Of a stretch of 6,648 bases of DNA, positions 5,991 to 6,648 are shown piece by piece (position 1 is the first letter of the stretch; each line of letters starts with the position of its first letter). Location of the stretch: contig JACQFG010000393.1 in NCBI GenBank assembly GCA_016200155.1, positions 1-6,648 on the forward strand, read 5' to 3'. The notes under the pieces were generated by a model. It was not told the DNA's origin. It saw nothing but the letters and a program-made list of their open reading frames with translations, and did not search any database. The translations under genes were made by a program, and so were the position numbers. The DNA comes from Planctomycetota bacterium (lineage in GTDB: Bacteria > Planctomycetota > Planctomycetia > Gemmatales > Gemmataceae).

Positions 5991-6108
5991 CCGCGTTGGT
6001 CGAGCAGTTTCTTGTCCGACGCCCATTTTTTCGGCCGCGTCCGTTGATCTCCGCCATGCGATGCGGTACGTTAACCGTGAGGTTGCAACTGAGTTTCGAG
6101 GTTCCAAG
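5991..6108 (+). other. Leader region of the FKBP gene, no clear promoter
   Basis: Between the inverted repeat and the FKBP start I see no convincing -35/-10 pair, operator or riboswitch. An in-frame ATG at 6061 could extend FKBP by 16 residues, but it lacks a good ribosome binding site and the added residues are not hydrophobic. Confidence 0.4.
6098..6101 (+). promoter_or_regulatory. Shine-Dalgarno of the FKBP gene
   Basis: GAGG sits 7 nt before the ATG at 6109. It favours this start, which places the membrane anchor directly at the N-terminus, over in-frame starts further upstream such as 6061. Confidence 0.6.
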
Positions 6109-6558
6109 ATGCAAGGCAATGCCAAGGGGATTGTCGTGGTGATCGGGCTAATCCTCGTGGGGGCCCTGATCATCTGGATGTTCATTTCGTCGCCCGATCC
6201 GATTGCGGACGACACGAATGCGACCGCTACGCGTTCGGGGCTCAAATATGTCGACATCAAGGTCGGCAACGGCAAGGAAGCAAAGACCGGTGAGAAGGTG
6301 CTGGTCCATTACACCGGTTGGCTGACCAGCGGCAAGAAATTCGACAGCAGCCTCGATCGCAATGAGCCGTTCGAATTCGAACTCGGCGCCGGCGAGGTCA
6401 TCCCCGGCTGGGACGAGGGCGTCGCCGGCATGAAGGAAGGCGGCAAGCGCCGGCTGATCATTCCCACTGCGCTCGGCTATGGGGCGCGGGGTTCCGGGAA
6501 GTCGATTCCCCCGAACTCGACGCTCGTTTTCGAAGTGGAACTCTTGAAGGTCAGGTAA
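6109..6558 (+). CDS. Membrane-anchored FKBP-type peptidyl-prolyl cis-trans isomerase
   Basis: A 149-residue protein with an N-terminal transmembrane anchor (residues 8-26, a run of I, V, L and G ending in IIWMF), a short linker (27-42) and one FKBP domain (about 43-149). The active-site residues of FKBP12 can be matched one by one: Y68, F78, D79, V97-I98, W101, Y124, I133 and F141. The hallmark segments VIPGWDEGV (97-105), GYGARG (123-128) and IPPNSTLVFEVELL (133-146) are present, so activity is expected. With only one short positive N-terminus (K6) before the helix and no cleavage site, it is probably an uncleaved signal anchor with the domain outside the cytoplasm, assisting folding of exported proteins (inference). 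The start at 6109 is supported by GAGG at 6098-6101. The next gene begins 16 nt downstream, so the two are probably one operon. It is divergent from the esterase. Confidence 0.93.
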   Translation: MQGNAKGIVVVIGLILVGALIIWMFISSPDPIADDTNATATRSGLKYVDIKVGNGKEAKTGEKVLVHYTGWLTSGKKFDSSLDRNEPFEFELGAGEVIPGWDEGVAGMKEGGKRRLIIPTALGYGARGSGKSIPPNSTLVFEVELLKVR

Positions 6559-6574
6559 AGTCGGAGCCGTTACC

Positions 6575-6648
6575 ATGCGGTCGATACCCATCGCTGGATT
6601 TTTCCTGGCTCTTGCCGCGCTTTGCGCTTCGGGCTGTTTCGGACCGCC
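6575..6648 (+). CDS. Putative lipoprotein, 3' partial
   Basis: Only the first 24 codons are inside the window. They encode a lipoprotein-type signal: M-R-S, a hydrophobic run (IAGFFLALAAL), then C-A-S-G-C with the likely lipidated Cys at residue 21. The box ASGC has Ala instead of the preferred Leu at -3, so it is slightly atypical; a plain signal peptide is the alternative. GGAG at 6563-6566 lies 8 nt upstream of the ATG, and the gap from the FKBP stop is 16 nt, which suggests co-transcription. The mature function cannot be judged. Confidence 0.65.
   Translation, partial: MRSIPIAGFFLALAALCASGCFGP

Noticed and set aside
6044..6072. TTGATC with 17-bp spacing to TACGTT as an FKBP promoter
   Set aside because: The -10 match is only three of six bases, and promoter consensus is poorly known for this kind of organism.
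5830..6108. Long N-terminal extension of FKBP
   Set aside because: The extension reads through the purine-rich inverted repeat and overlaps the esterase start. The ATG at 6109 has a Shine-Dalgarno and puts the membrane anchor at the N-terminus.

Overview
The window is about 60% G+C, gene-dense bacterial DNA. It carries six genes that can be read in full or nearly so, plus the first codons of a seventh. The protein mix fits a planctomycete best: a PIG-L deacetylase-like protein of the type often fused to a NagB-like domain, a secreted redoxin next to a cytochrome c/copper monooxygenase, several exported alpha/beta hydrolases, and a membrane-anchored FKBP. This assignment is inference from gene content. 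No rRNA or other marker gene is present, and Acidobacteriota or Verrucomicrobiota remain possible.

Layout. Positions 1-798 (+) hold the 3' part of a PIG-L family gene whose start lies upstream of the window. It runs with a 12-nt gap into a secreted redoxin-like protein (811-1377, +). After a 124-bp spacer comes a secreted protein with an N-terminal c-type heme motif and a copper type II monooxygenase domain (1502-2866, +). After a second spacer of 128 bp comes a secreted CocE/NonD (S15) hydrolase (2995-4881, +). A 191-bp convergent spacer separates this from a secreted PHB-depolymerase/esterase-like hydrolase on the minus strand (5073-5867). A 241-bp divergent spacer then leads to an FKBP-type prolyl isomerase with an N-terminal membrane anchor (6109-6558, +). 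A likely lipoprotein gene follows 16 nt later and runs off the window (6575-, +).

How the genes may work together. The redoxin and heme/copper monooxygenase are the most suggestive pair: both are exported and adjacent, and the monooxygenase retains a heme site and a full set of candidate ligands for both copper centres. An extracytoplasmic redox or hydroxylation role is plausible, but the substrate cannot be read from the sequence. The two hydrolases have recognisable catalytic triads and are probably independent scavenging enzymes. FKBP and the lipoprotein look like a separate cell-envelope operon.

The most unusual feature is in the spacers. Each of the four non-coding gaps longer than 100 bp contains a long perfect or near-perfect inverted repeat, and the sequences are unrelated to each other: 27 bp perfect (1424-1485), 31 bp perfect (2883-2973), a double nested structure (4887-5066), and about 40 bp (5888-5990). 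Some arms are themselves palindromes; others are short degenerate tandem repeats of 7 or 9 bp. None ends in a classical U-tract, and three sit just upstream of a ribosome binding site. They look like members of several dispersed intergenic hairpin families rather than ordinary terminators.
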